A DNA stretch of 15,888 nucleotides from CAZUXY01 sp964624235 (GTDB lineage Bacteria; Spirochaetota; UBA4802; UBA5368). Both the position numbers and the translations under genes were made by a program. Below, piece by piece: positions 1 through 6,549 of the stretch. The stretch lies in the NCBI GenBank assembly GCA_964624235.1, contig CAZUXY010000078.1, positions 1 to 15,888 on the forward strand, written 5' to 3'. Under the pieces are notes generated by a model. It saw only the letters and a program-made list of their open reading frames with translations. It ran no database searches and was not told the origin of the DNA. Numbering within the stretch: position 1 is the first letter of the stretch; the number at the start of each line of letters is the position of its first letter.

Positions 1-1541
1 TGGTATTCCATTATGCGGACCACCCTGCCGGTATCATCTTTCAGGGGAAACGCCTGGACTTCAAAGTAACTCTTTCCCCCCTTTCGGTTTTCGTGGATGT
101 GCTCTACCGTTATCGGTCTTCCGGTTTTCACCACCCCGGCCAGGGGACAGGTATGGTCTACCCCCGAACAGGGTTCCTGTATATTGTGCGTAATGCAATA
201 GCAGGTACTGGACCCCTGGGGTTCAAATATCTGTGCGGCGGTATTGGCGATTATTATGGAATAATCGCTCACATCGATGACAATGAAGGGGTATGGCAAG
301 GATTCGATGACATCAACCATGAAATTGTATTGCTTCAAAAGGGCCTCTTCAGCCGCTTTACTTTCGGTAATGTCCTGTGCGGCGCCGATGATTCTGTGTA
401 CGGTGCCGTTTTCCCATTTTTGCGCCCTTCCGTAAGTGCGAAGCCACCGTACCGTACCCGATTTGCTGTTGATACGGTATTCGCTCACATCGGATTCGCC
501 TTTCAACAATCGTAAGAACTGCCGCTGGACGATACCTCGGTCTTCACGATAAACAACATTGTTCAAAAGCACATCCTGGTCCATTTCCGACAACCGGTAC
601 CCGCTGATGCGTTCCATGGCCTCTGAAACCCATTCCAGGGTCAGTCTCTCATCCGCGGAAACGGTCATTGAGAATGCGTAATCGGAAATGATCTCCAGGA
701 GCATCCGGTATTGTTTCTCGGATTCAACCAGCGCTGTCAGGGTCTTGACCTGCCTGGTTATATCTTCCATAATCACAGCGTAATGCAGTATTTCCCCCTC
801 ACGGTTGAAAACCGGTGAAATCACGACTGTTTCCCTGTATATTTCGCCGTTCTTTTTCCTGCCGGCCAGTTCACCCCGCCAGGTTTTCCCGTTCGTAATG
901 GTACTCCACATACTGTGGTATAATTCCGGTTCCATTAATCCCGATTTCAGCAGCTGCAGGGTTTTATCCTGTACTTCATGGAAATGGTAGCCTGTAATAA
1001 CGGTGAAAGCGGGATTTACATATTCGATCCTGCCGTCGACATCGATGATCATGATGGAAAACGGGCTCTGCTCCACCACCTGCAGTAGGTCTCTCAACCG
1101 CTGGTCCACTTTTTTCTGCTCGGTAATATCGCACAGTGTGATCAGCCGGCAGGGGGTTCCTTCCCATAAGGAGTCGACAGCCGTCAACAGCGCATATCTA
1201 CGCTGTTTCCCTCCCGGTTTTATTTCAATCTCATACCGTGTGTGTTTCGTAACGGGGTGGTCGAATACGGTCCCTTTGAGACGGGCGGGACTTTTCCCCA
1301 GAAGCTTTCCCGCGGCACGGTTGGCGAAAAGTATGACGCCACTATGGTCCACCATAATCGAGGGGGAGACCATCTGGTCCATTATACCGCGGAAATTTTT
1401 CCTGAGGGCGGTTATCTCCCTGTTTTTTTCTTTCAGAAGGGTTTTCAGGTTCTTGAGTTCATTATCCATTAGAGACCTTGAAACACACCGCATTGAACTG
1501 CCGGGATGAATAAGGAGTACACCAGCGGAAAGACTGCTCAT
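1..1541 (-). CDS. Multi-PAS sensory protein, C-terminus beyond the left edge (partial)
   Basis: An uninterrupted minus-strand frame enters from the left edge, giving about 513 visible residues without the output domain. After a short charged coiled coil (about residues 25-50) come four PAS-like domains: roughly 52-137, 150-265, 270-390 and 400 to the edge. Signs are repeated PAS-type strands followed by D-I-T-E/R linkers (CDITEQKK, EDITRQ, QDITESKAAEEAL). No membrane segment is visible, so it is probably cytoplasmic. The fourth PAS carries a Cys/His cluster, CYCITH then EPCSGVDHTCPL (bases 141-203). The missing end could be a histidine kinase, a GGDEF domain or another output; I cannot tell. 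The start at 1541 was chosen because its ATG overlaps the cysE stop as ATGA, with GGAG four bases upstream. In-frame ATGs at 1493 and 1469 are alternatives; 1469 begins the more protein-like MDNELKNLK. Translational coupling to cysE is inferred. Confidence 0.85.
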   Translation of the reverse strand, partial: MSSLSAGVLLIHPGSSMRCVSRSLMDNELKNLKTLLKEKNREITALRKNFRGIMDQMVSPSIMVDHSGVILFANRAAGKLLGKSPARLKGTVFDHPVTKHTRYEIEIKPGGKQRRYALLTAVDSLWEGTPCRLITLCDITEQKKVDQRLRDLLQVVEQSPFSIMIIDVDGRIEYVNPAFTVITGYHFHEVQDKTLQLLKSGLMEPELYHSMWSTITNGKTWRGELAGRKKNGEIYRETVVISPVFNREGEILHYAVIMEDITRQVKTLTALVESEKQYRMLLEIISDYAFSMTVSADERLTLEWVSEAMERISGYRLSEMDQDVLLNNVVYREDRGIVQRQFLRLLKGESDVSEYRINSKSGTVRWLRTYGRAQKWENGTVHRIIGAAQDITESKAAEEALLKQYNFMVDVIESLPYPFIVIDVSDYSIIIANTAAQIFEPQGSSTCYCITHNIQEPCSGVDHTCPLAGVVKTGRPITVEHIHENRKGGKSYFEVQAFPLKDDTGRVVRIMEY

Positions 1542-2446
1542 CCCTCTCCATCAAGGAAAACGCGTGTCCCCGGAGAAACATCATGTGTAAGCCAGACGTT
1601 GCCCCCTATTTCCGAACCCTTTCCAATGGTTATTCTTCCCAGTATAGTCGCACCGGAATAAACAATTACGTCATCTTCGACAATTGGATGACGGGGTATC
1701 CCTTTTATCGGCTTTCCGTTTTCATCCAGGGGGAAGCTCCGTGCACCGAGGGTGACCCCCTGGTAGATTCTCACGTTTTTCCCGATTATACAGGTTTCGC
1801 CTATTACCACGCCGGTGCCGTGATCGATAAAAAACCTCTCGCCGATTTCAGCCCCCGGATGGATATCGATTCCCGTGACCGAATGGGCCATCTCGGTGAT
1901 GATGCGCGGGATCAGCGGCACTTCCAGCCGGTATAGTTCATGCGCAATCCGGAAATTGGTTACCGCCTGGATGCTGGGGTAACAGAAAATAGTCTCACCG
2001 TAACTCTTGGCTGCGGGATCACCCTCATAAGCCGCTTTCACATCGGTCACCAGGGTCTCCCGTATACCCGGCAGGCCGGAGATAAAACCGAGTGTCATTT
2101 CCCTGGAACGGGTATCGCATACACCGCAGTCCAGCGGTTCGTTACGGTCGCATGAAAAACATAATCCACGGTTGATCTGCTCTGACAACAGCAGGAATAT
2201 TCGATCCAGGGCGGATCCTATATAAAACCTCATGGTCCCCGGCTTCAAGTCGGAATGGCCGAAATAGCCGGGAAAAAGCACGGTCCTCAGCAACTCCACC
2301 ACCTCGCCGAGCACGTCCACGGACGGCATGGGCATCTCATGGTTTGCCCTGTAAAACACCGTTTTGTACGATTCTGGATCGCACAGCCGGTCTACCGTCC
2401 GGTTCAACTGCACTTCATAGTCTCCGTTCGACTGATTAGTACTCAT
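1538..2446 (-). CDS. cysE: Serine O-acetyltransferase
   Basis: Transfers acetyl from acetyl-CoA to L-serine to make O-acetylserine, the first step of cysteine synthesis in the cytoplasm. The C-terminal half is a hexapeptide-repeat left-handed beta-helix. It has the family motif GIDIHPGAEIG followed by FIDHGTGVVIGET. The Asp and His (D194, H209 counted from the ATG) match the E. coli catalytic pair Asp143/His158 and keep their 15-residue spacing. RHPIVEDDVIVYSGATILG follows. The N-terminal half is the helical SAT domain with DVKAAYEGDPAA. It also holds an unusual CxxC-x7-CxxC cluster (C96, C99, C107, C110). The protein stops soon after VSPGT and lacks the C-terminal tail ending in Ile that binds CysK in enterobacteria. 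ATG 2446 was preferred over the in-frame GTG at 2461 because GGAG lies nine bases before it. The last four bases overlap the PAS gene. Confidence 0.93.
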   Translation of the reverse strand: MSTNQSNGDYEVQLNRTVDRLCDPESYKTVFYRANHEMPMPSVDVLGEVVELLRTVLFPGYFGHSDLKPGTMRFYIGSALDRIFLLLSEQINRGLCFSCDRNEPLDCGVCDTRSREMTLGFISGLPGIRETLVTDVKAAYEGDPAAKSYGETIFCYPSIQAVTNFRIAHELYRLEVPLIPRIITEMAHSVTGIDIHPGAEIGERFFIDHGTGVVIGETCIIGKNVRIYQGVTLGARSFPLDENGKPIKGIPRHPIVEDDVIVYSGATILGRITIGKGSEIGGNVWLTHDVSPGTRVFLDGEG

Positions 2447-2518
2447 AACCACCCGCTCCACTGATTAACTGTGCTGTAGTATGTTCCTTTGATTTCATGA
2501 AATAATAAAGGTATTAAC

Positions 2519-2534
2519 AGGGATACTCGTCCCT
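2519..2534 (-). other. Small hairpin at the predicted 5' end of the cysE transcript
   Basis: AGGGA and TCCCT form a perfect 5-bp inverted repeat with a 6-base loop, with patchy pairing continuing outward. It falls at or just after the predicted cysE start site, about 73 bases before the ATG. It may stabilise the leader or be a protein site. No known riboswitch pattern was recognised and there is no T-tract to suggest a terminator. Confidence 0.3.
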
Positions 2535-2564
2535 ATGATAACATCCCCTTATGCCCCTGCTCAA
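2535..2564 (-). promoter_or_regulatory. Probable sigma70-type promoter of cysE
   Basis: On the minus strand TTGAGC (four of six to TTGACA) is followed after 18 bases by TATCAT (five of six to TATAAT). It lies in the 143-base gap between namZ and cysE. It would start transcription near 2528, giving a leader of about 80 bases. It would serve cysE and the overlapping PAS gene. Judged by consensus only. Confidence 0.5.
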
Positions 2565-2589
2565 TAATAATTTTATCATAATGAAAGTT

Positions 2590-3774
2590 TCAATACAAAT
2601 GGTATCGCTTTTTTTCCTCCCCGAAACCGGCGGCATCCTTTTCATACAAGGAAGAGATCTCGTTGAATTCCACCCCCTGTTCGATTTGCTCTCTCAGTTG
2701 CGGACCGCCGGCCAGAAGATCGAACGCGGGATGGACGTTGTTGAATTCATACACTCCCGTGAGAAAGGAAAATTCCGACGGGTACAGATCGCGCACGGTC
2801 TTGATCAGGGCCAGCCCCGCGGCGAACGGACGGTACGTCGAGGTATCGAGAACATGAAGATATACGCCACCGCATATTTCGCCGGCGTACTTGTTGAAAC
2901 ACGGCCTGAAGTACACCGGTCTGAAAAAAACTCCCGGCAGTTTCAACCTGTTCATCGCGTCAGCAAGGCGGTCCGCGTCTATCCAGGGTGCTCCGGCATT
3001 AAGAAAAGGAACAGCGGTCCCCCTGCCTTCCGATATATTGGTCCCCTCCAGCAGACACATGCCGGGATACACCATGGCCGTTTCCGGAGTGGGCATATTG
3101 GGGGAGGGAGGCACCCATGGCAGTCCCGTGGCAGCGTAAAGCATTGGACGTTCCCATCCTTTCATGGCCACCACCGTCAGGTTGACGTCGAGCTTACTGC
3201 GGTCCCGGCATAAAAGGGCGATCTCCCCGGCAGTGAGTCCGTGACGGACCGGAACAGGTACGGTCCCGACGAAGGATTCATAACCTACGGTGAGCACCGG
3301 TCCTTCCACCTCCACTCCCCCCAGAGGATTGGGGCGGTCGAGGACCATAAACTCAGTGCCGCTCCCGGAGAGTGTCTTCATGAACATGACCATGGTGTTG
3401 ACATAGGTGTAATAACGTGTGCCGATGTCCTGGATGTCGAAGACCACCACATCGATATCTTCCATCATGGCTCTTTCAGGCACCAGGGACGCTGTCGATT
3501 CACCATAGAGACTTACCACTTCACACCCCGTACCGGGCTGCAGGTTGACGGCCACCTGGTCCTGTTCAGTGCCGAATATTCCGTGTTCGGGAGAAAAAAT
3601 CCGTTTCAATCGCACACCCATGCGCGGCAGTTCATGCCAACCATAGATATATTCCTTCGTTATGGAGGTCTGGTTCGCGATAAGGGCCGTCTGCCTGCTT
3701 TTCAGACGGAGGGGCTCATTACAAATGACATCAAGCCCCGTGGTCACCTGGCCGTTATGTTTGCCTTTTCTCAT
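2590..3774 (-). CDS. namZ: NamZ-like exo-beta-N-acetylmuramidase (DUF1343, GH171-type)
   Basis: Characterised NamZ enzymes (B. subtilis YbbC/NamZ) remove single MurNAc residues from the non-reducing ends of peptidoglycan fragments. Family motifs appear in order (residues from ATG 3774): IANQTS, FSPEHG (60-65, with a conserved Glu), FDIQDIGTRYYTY (from 112), DRPNPLGG (146-153), RHGLTAGE (177-184), TGLPWVPPSPNMPT (from 216) and EGTNISEGRGT (243-253). The 394-residue length is full for the family. Neither this start nor the in-frame GTG at 3798 gives a signal peptide, and a stop at 3832-3834 blocks further extension, so the product looks cytoplasmic. ATG 3774 was chosen for AAGAAAGG just upstream; GTG 3798 is possible. 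It is divergent from the chemoreceptor and about 2.8 kb from the amgK/murU pair, which would use the released MurNAc. The exact substrate is inferred from family. Confidence 0.87.
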   Translation of the reverse strand: MRKGKHNGQVTTGLDVICNEPLRLKSRQTALIANQTSITKEYIYGWHELPRMGVRLKRIFSPEHGIFGTEQDQVAVNLQPGTGCEVVSLYGESTASLVPERAMMEDIDVVVFDIQDIGTRYYTYVNTMVMFMKTLSGSGTEFMVLDRPNPLGGVEVEGPVLTVGYESFVGTVPVPVRHGLTAGEIALLCRDRSKLDVNLTVVAMKGWERPMLYAATGLPWVPPSPNMPTPETAMVYPGMCLLEGTNISEGRGTAVPFLNAGAPWIDADRLADAMNRLKLPGVFFRPVYFRPCFNKYAGEICGGVYLHVLDTSTYRPFAAGLALIKTVRDLYPSEFSFLTGVYEFNNVHPAFDLLAGGPQLREQIEQGVEFNEISSLYEKDAAGFGEEKKRYHLY

Positions 3775-3834
3775 TAACCTTTCTTTTTCATCACACACGA
3801 TGCCGTTTGCGGGATACTTTCTTAGACTAGATTA

Positions 3835-3843
3835 AATATATCA
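3835..3843 (-). promoter_or_regulatory. Possible extended -10 promoter element for namZ
   Basis: The minus strand reads TGATATATT: a TG one base before TATATT, which matches TATAAT at five of six. No good -35 lies at the right distance, as is common for extended -10 promoters. Transcription would begin near 3828, giving a leader of about 55 bases to ATG 3774. Weak evidence. Confidence 0.3.
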
Positions 3844-3878
3844 AACCGTTTTTGGCGGTCCACCTGTACCGGACCTGA

Positions 3879-3890
3879 CGGGTATACCCG
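3879..3890. promoter_or_regulatory. 12-bp perfect palindrome in the namZ/chemoreceptor divergent region
   Basis: CGGGTATACCCG is its own reverse complement. It lies about 20 bases upstream of the chemoreceptor -35 and about 36 bases upstream of the possible namZ -10. A second, looser inverted repeat (GGTCC at 3857-3861, GGACC at 3871-3875) adjoins it. The placement suits an operator acting on either gene, but no regulator is identified. Confidence 0.35.
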
Positions 3891-3909
3891 CCCTTTACCA
3901 TAAAACAAT

Positions 3910-3938
3910 TTGACTTCGCTTCTTTTTATTTATTTAAT
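3910..3938 (+). promoter_or_regulatory. Sigma70-type promoter of the chemoreceptor gene
   Basis: TTGACT (five of six to TTGACA), a 17-base AT-rich spacer, then TTTAAT (five of six to TATAAT). Transcription would start near 3945. A strong ribosome binding site, AAAAGGAGG, ends at 3960, ten bases before the ATG. This is the best promoter match in the window. Confidence 0.6.
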
Positions 3939-3970
3939 TAAGCAACACCCGAAAAGGAGGTGTAATCATT

Positions 3971-5563
3971 ATGCGGCTTTCTTTAAAGAATATGAGCTTC
4001 AATAAAAAAATAATTCTGCTCGCCACTCTGGTTATCATTATGTTCGCCGTGACGATCTTCACGTATCTAATACCCCTGATGCAGGAAAAATGGATAGATT
4101 CCAAAAAGGAAAAACTGAAAGATATCGTGGAAGTATCGATAAGTATAGTCCGGAAGTTGCACCATGATCACACCGCGGGCAGAATTTCTCTGGCAGCGGC
4201 CAAAGAACGGGCCCTGTCGATGATAAGTGATATGCGTTATGGTGAAGAGAAAAAAGACTATCTATGGGTGAACGATTTCCATCCCAGAATGCTTATGCAT
4301 CCCTATGTGCAAAAACTGGTCGGTACCGATTTGACCGACTACAAAGACCCCACCGGCAAACGTCTGTTCGTCGAGATGGTCAATATCTGCAAAAAACAGG
4401 GTGAAGGTTATGTGGACTACATGTGGCAGTATAAAGACCAGTCGACCGGTCTCGTTCCTAAAATCTCATATGTAAAGAGCTTTCCCGAATGGAAGTGGAT
4501 AATCGGCACTGGAATTTATATCGAGGACGTCAGGAGTGAACTGATGGCAGTATTGAAAAACATCGGCATCATCCTCGGTGCCATTATTGTTTTCGCCCTG
4601 TTGACGTCACTGCTCATTGCAAGGCGGATAACCCGGCCGGTCTCCCTGATCATCGGCAGGCTTAAGGAACTGGCGAATGCGGAAGGAGACCTTACCATGC
4701 GCATTCCCGTCGACTCTTCGGACGAGATGGGCGAGATATCTTCCGAGCTCAACCGCTTCCTTGACCAGTTCGAACACATCGTTTCCGATATAATGAACAC
4801 GGCGAACAAACTGGCCTCGGCAATTCACCAGATCGACAAAGGAAACGAAGACCTCGCGCAGCGAACCTCCGAACAGGTGTCCTCGCTGGAGGAAATCGCT
4901 TCAACCATAGAAGAAACGTCATCCGTCGTTTCACAGAACACCGAGAAATTCAGCCAGGCCGACGTACTGGCGGAAAAATCCCGTACCATCGGCAATGAGG
5001 TCAATGAAATAGTGGGTGGCATGATCACGAACATCAACACCATGGAAAGCTCAAGCCGTGAGATCGGCGATATAATCTCCCTAATCAATGAAATATCGCT
5101 GCAGACCAACCTGCTCGCGCTCAACGCCGCGATAGAGGCAGCGCGTGCGGGATCACAGGGCCGCGGATTCGCCGTTGTCGCCGGCGAGGTAAGGAATCTC
5201 GCACAGAGATCGAGGGAGGCCTCAGAGAGAATAGAGAAGCTGGTCAGCGAACTGATCGACAGGATCGGCGCCACCACAGAAGGGGCAAGCAGGAGTTCAA
5301 AAGTACTGAAGCAGATCGTGGATGCCATAATCGAGGTTAAAAAAACCGTTTCAGAAATCGCGTTCAGCGGCGAGGAAATGAGAAGGGGGATTTCCGAGAT
5401 AAATACCGCCCTGATCGGAATTGACAGCACGAGCCAGCAGAACGCCGCTCTGGTTGAACAAACCACGGCAGCAACGAGGGAAATCTCCTTTCAATCGGAG
5501 AAGCTCCTTGAAATGATGAAACGATTTAAAACCGGCCGGAATGAGCTGAAACTGATTCAGTAA
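3971..5563 (+). CDS. Methyl-accepting chemotaxis protein with single-Cache sensor domain
   Basis: An inner-membrane chemoreceptor that would signal through CheW/CheA to the flagellar motor. Layout: transmembrane segment 1 at about 14-35; periplasmic sensor about 36-190 of the sCache_2 type (KDYLWVNDFHPRMLMHP at 95-111 and FPEWKWIIGTGIYI at 171-184); transmembrane segment 2 at about 196-217; HAMP about 218-271 (ARRITRPV, DEMGEI); then a long signalling coiled coil. The hairpin tip, around LQTNLLALNAAIEAARAG (377-394), is nearly invariant in the family, followed by GRGFAVVAGEVRNLAQRS. Counting from the QN before the hairpin, spacing matches E. coli Tsr, suggesting the 36-heptad class. No C-terminal NWETF-like pentapeptide is present. 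Other sCache_2 receptors often bind small organic acids, but the ligand here is unknown. It is the only plus-strand gene, and no che genes are adjacent. Confidence 0.95.
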   Translation: MRLSLKNMSFNKKIILLATLVIIMFAVTIFTYLIPLMQEKWIDSKKEKLKDIVEVSISIVRKLHHDHTAGRISLAAAKERALSMISDMRYGEEKKDYLWVNDFHPRMLMHPYVQKLVGTDLTDYKDPTGKRLFVEMVNICKKQGEGYVDYMWQYKDQSTGLVPKISYVKSFPEWKWIIGTGIYIEDVRSELMAVLKNIGIILGAIIVFALLTSLLIARRITRPVSLIIGRLKELANAEGDLTMRIPVDSSDEMGEISSELNRFLDQFEHIVSDIMNTANKLASAIHQIDKGNEDLAQRTSEQVSSLEEIASTIEETSSVVSQNTEKFSQADVLAEKSRTIGNEVNEIVGGMITNINTMESSSREIGDIISLINEISLQTNLLALNAAIEAARAGSQGRGFAVVAGEVRNLAQRSREASERIEKLVSELIDRIGATTEGASRSSKVLKQIVDAIIEVKKTVSEIAFSGEEMRRGISEINTALIGIDSTSQQNAALVEQTTAATREISFQSEKLLEMMKRFKTGRNELKLIQ

Positions 5564-5591
5564 CCGTAAGTCATCGGTGGAGTTTAAATGA

Positions 5592-5606
5592 TATACAGCC
5601 TGTATA
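5592..5606. other. AT-rich dyad between convergent genes
   Basis: TATACAG and CTGTATA flank a single C in the 56-base gap between the ends of the chemoreceptor and nucleotidyltransferase genes. It can fold as a 6-bp stem with a 3-base loop. Its position suits a bidirectional terminator, but the stem is AT-rich and no T-tract follows on either strand, so this is only a possibility. Confidence 0.25.
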
Positions 5607-5619
5607 CAACGAAAAAGGG

Positions 5620-6549
5620 TCAATGATACTTGAAAGGACCCAGCCGGTGCTTTCCGTGTATAATGGCATTATCAATAACGGCATCTCCTCTGATAGAAGA
5701 GCACGGCAATACCACCGACCGGCGTATCACTGACTTTCCGGTTATGGAGGTGCCGGTTCCGATCACCGAGTTTTGAACACTCACGCTGGAATCGATGTTC
5801 GCGTCAGCAGAAACCGGTTCAATGGATATACCAAGTGACTCCCGCATTCTCATGGAAAAATTCGAAAGCCGGTCGAGCACCGACATGTTGGCCTTCCACA
5901 GTGTTTCCGTCGTACCGATATCGCACCACAGGCCTTCATGTTCATAGTAAGACAGACGATGAAACCGGACCATGTCGGTGTACCCGGTATAGACGATGCT
6001 TGAAGGATCTTTTTTCAGGTATTGTAGAATCAGCGGCGAGAGCACCGCTATGCCGGTATAATCATGGGTGCCCTTCAGGCCGGTATTGAGCGTGTTTTTG
6101 AAATCCACCGTCGTGTTACCATCAACGACAACGGGTCCATCGTCCACTTTTTTCAGCACTATTGTCGCCGGCGATTCAAGGGCCCGGTGCCGCGAGATGA
6201 CATCATTCAGGCGCACATCGGTAATCACATCGCTGTTGACTATAACGAACCCGCTATCGGATAAAAGGCGTTCACATTTTTTAACGCCTCCACCGGTACC
6301 CAGTATCTCGTCTTCCACGGAGAGACTGATAGTAAATCCGAAATCCCTGTGATCATGGAGGTATTCCATGATTTCCCGCCGCCGGTAATGCAGATTAATG
6401 ATCACCTCTTCAATTCCCGCTTCCCTTAGCAGCATGAGCGCATAAAGAAGCGCGGGAAGATTACACACAGGCACCAGCGCTTTCGGCATACTGCCGGTAA
6501 CGGGCCGCAATCGTTCACCAAACCCCGCCGCGAGAATAAAACCCTTCAC
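5620..6549 (-). CDS. murU: MurU-like sugar-1-phosphate nucleotidyltransferase with beta-helix tail
   Basis: By family and context it likely turns MurNAc-alpha-1-phosphate and UTP into UDP-MurNAc. The N-terminal catalytic Rossmann-like domain has LAAGFGERLRPVTGSMPKAL (6-25, the GxGxRxxP...PK nucleotide-binding loop), ILGTGGGV (82-89), VNSDV with the metal-binding Asp (104-108) and LWCDIGTTETL (207-217). Residues about 245-300 (IGTGTSITGKSVIRRSVVLP within a repeat array) form hexapeptide turns of a left-handed beta-helix. This tail is absent from the roughly 220-residue Pseudomonas MurU. The GTG start at 6549 was chosen because it overlaps the kinase stop as GTGA and gives VKGFILAAG, the usual family beginning; the TTG/ATG-type extension upstream adds only a Cys/Trp-rich stub. 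Without the kinase next door, a mannose-1-phosphate guanylyltransferase or glucose-1-phosphate thymidylyltransferase-like role would be equally possible. Confidence 0.8.
   Translation of the reverse strand: MKGFILAAGFGERLRPVTGSMPKALVPVCNLPALLYALMLLREAGIEEVIINLHYRRREIMEYLHDHRDFGFTISLSVEDEILGTGGGVKKCERLLSDSGFVIVNSDVITDVRLNDVISRHRALESPATIVLKKVDDGPVVVDGNTTVDFKNTLNTGLKGTHDYTGIAVLSPLILQYLKKDPSSIVYTGYTDMVRFHRLSYYEHEGLWCDIGTTETLWKANMSVLDRLSNFSMRMRESLGISIEPVSADANIDSSVSVQNSVIGTGTSITGKSVIRRSVVLPCSSIRGDAVIDNAIIHGKHRLGPFKYH

Noticed and set aside
1003..1509. Plus-strand open frame of 168 codons at the left
   Set aside because: The opposite strand codes for a continuous multi-PAS protein with recognisable motifs through this whole region.
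2551..3213. Plus-strand open frame of 220 codons opposite namZ
   Set aside because: Antisense to the conserved NamZ motifs, with no recognisable protein features.
4825..5466. Minus-strand open frame of 213 codons inside the chemoreceptor gene
   Set aside because: It lies opposite the invariant MCP signalling domain, and its Ser/Ile-rich composition is the reverse reading of Glu/Asn-rich helices.
5592..5606. The TATACAG/CTGTATA dyad as a confident bidirectional terminator
   Set aside because: The stem is short and AT-rich, and no T-tract follows on either strand, so it is listed only as a dyad.
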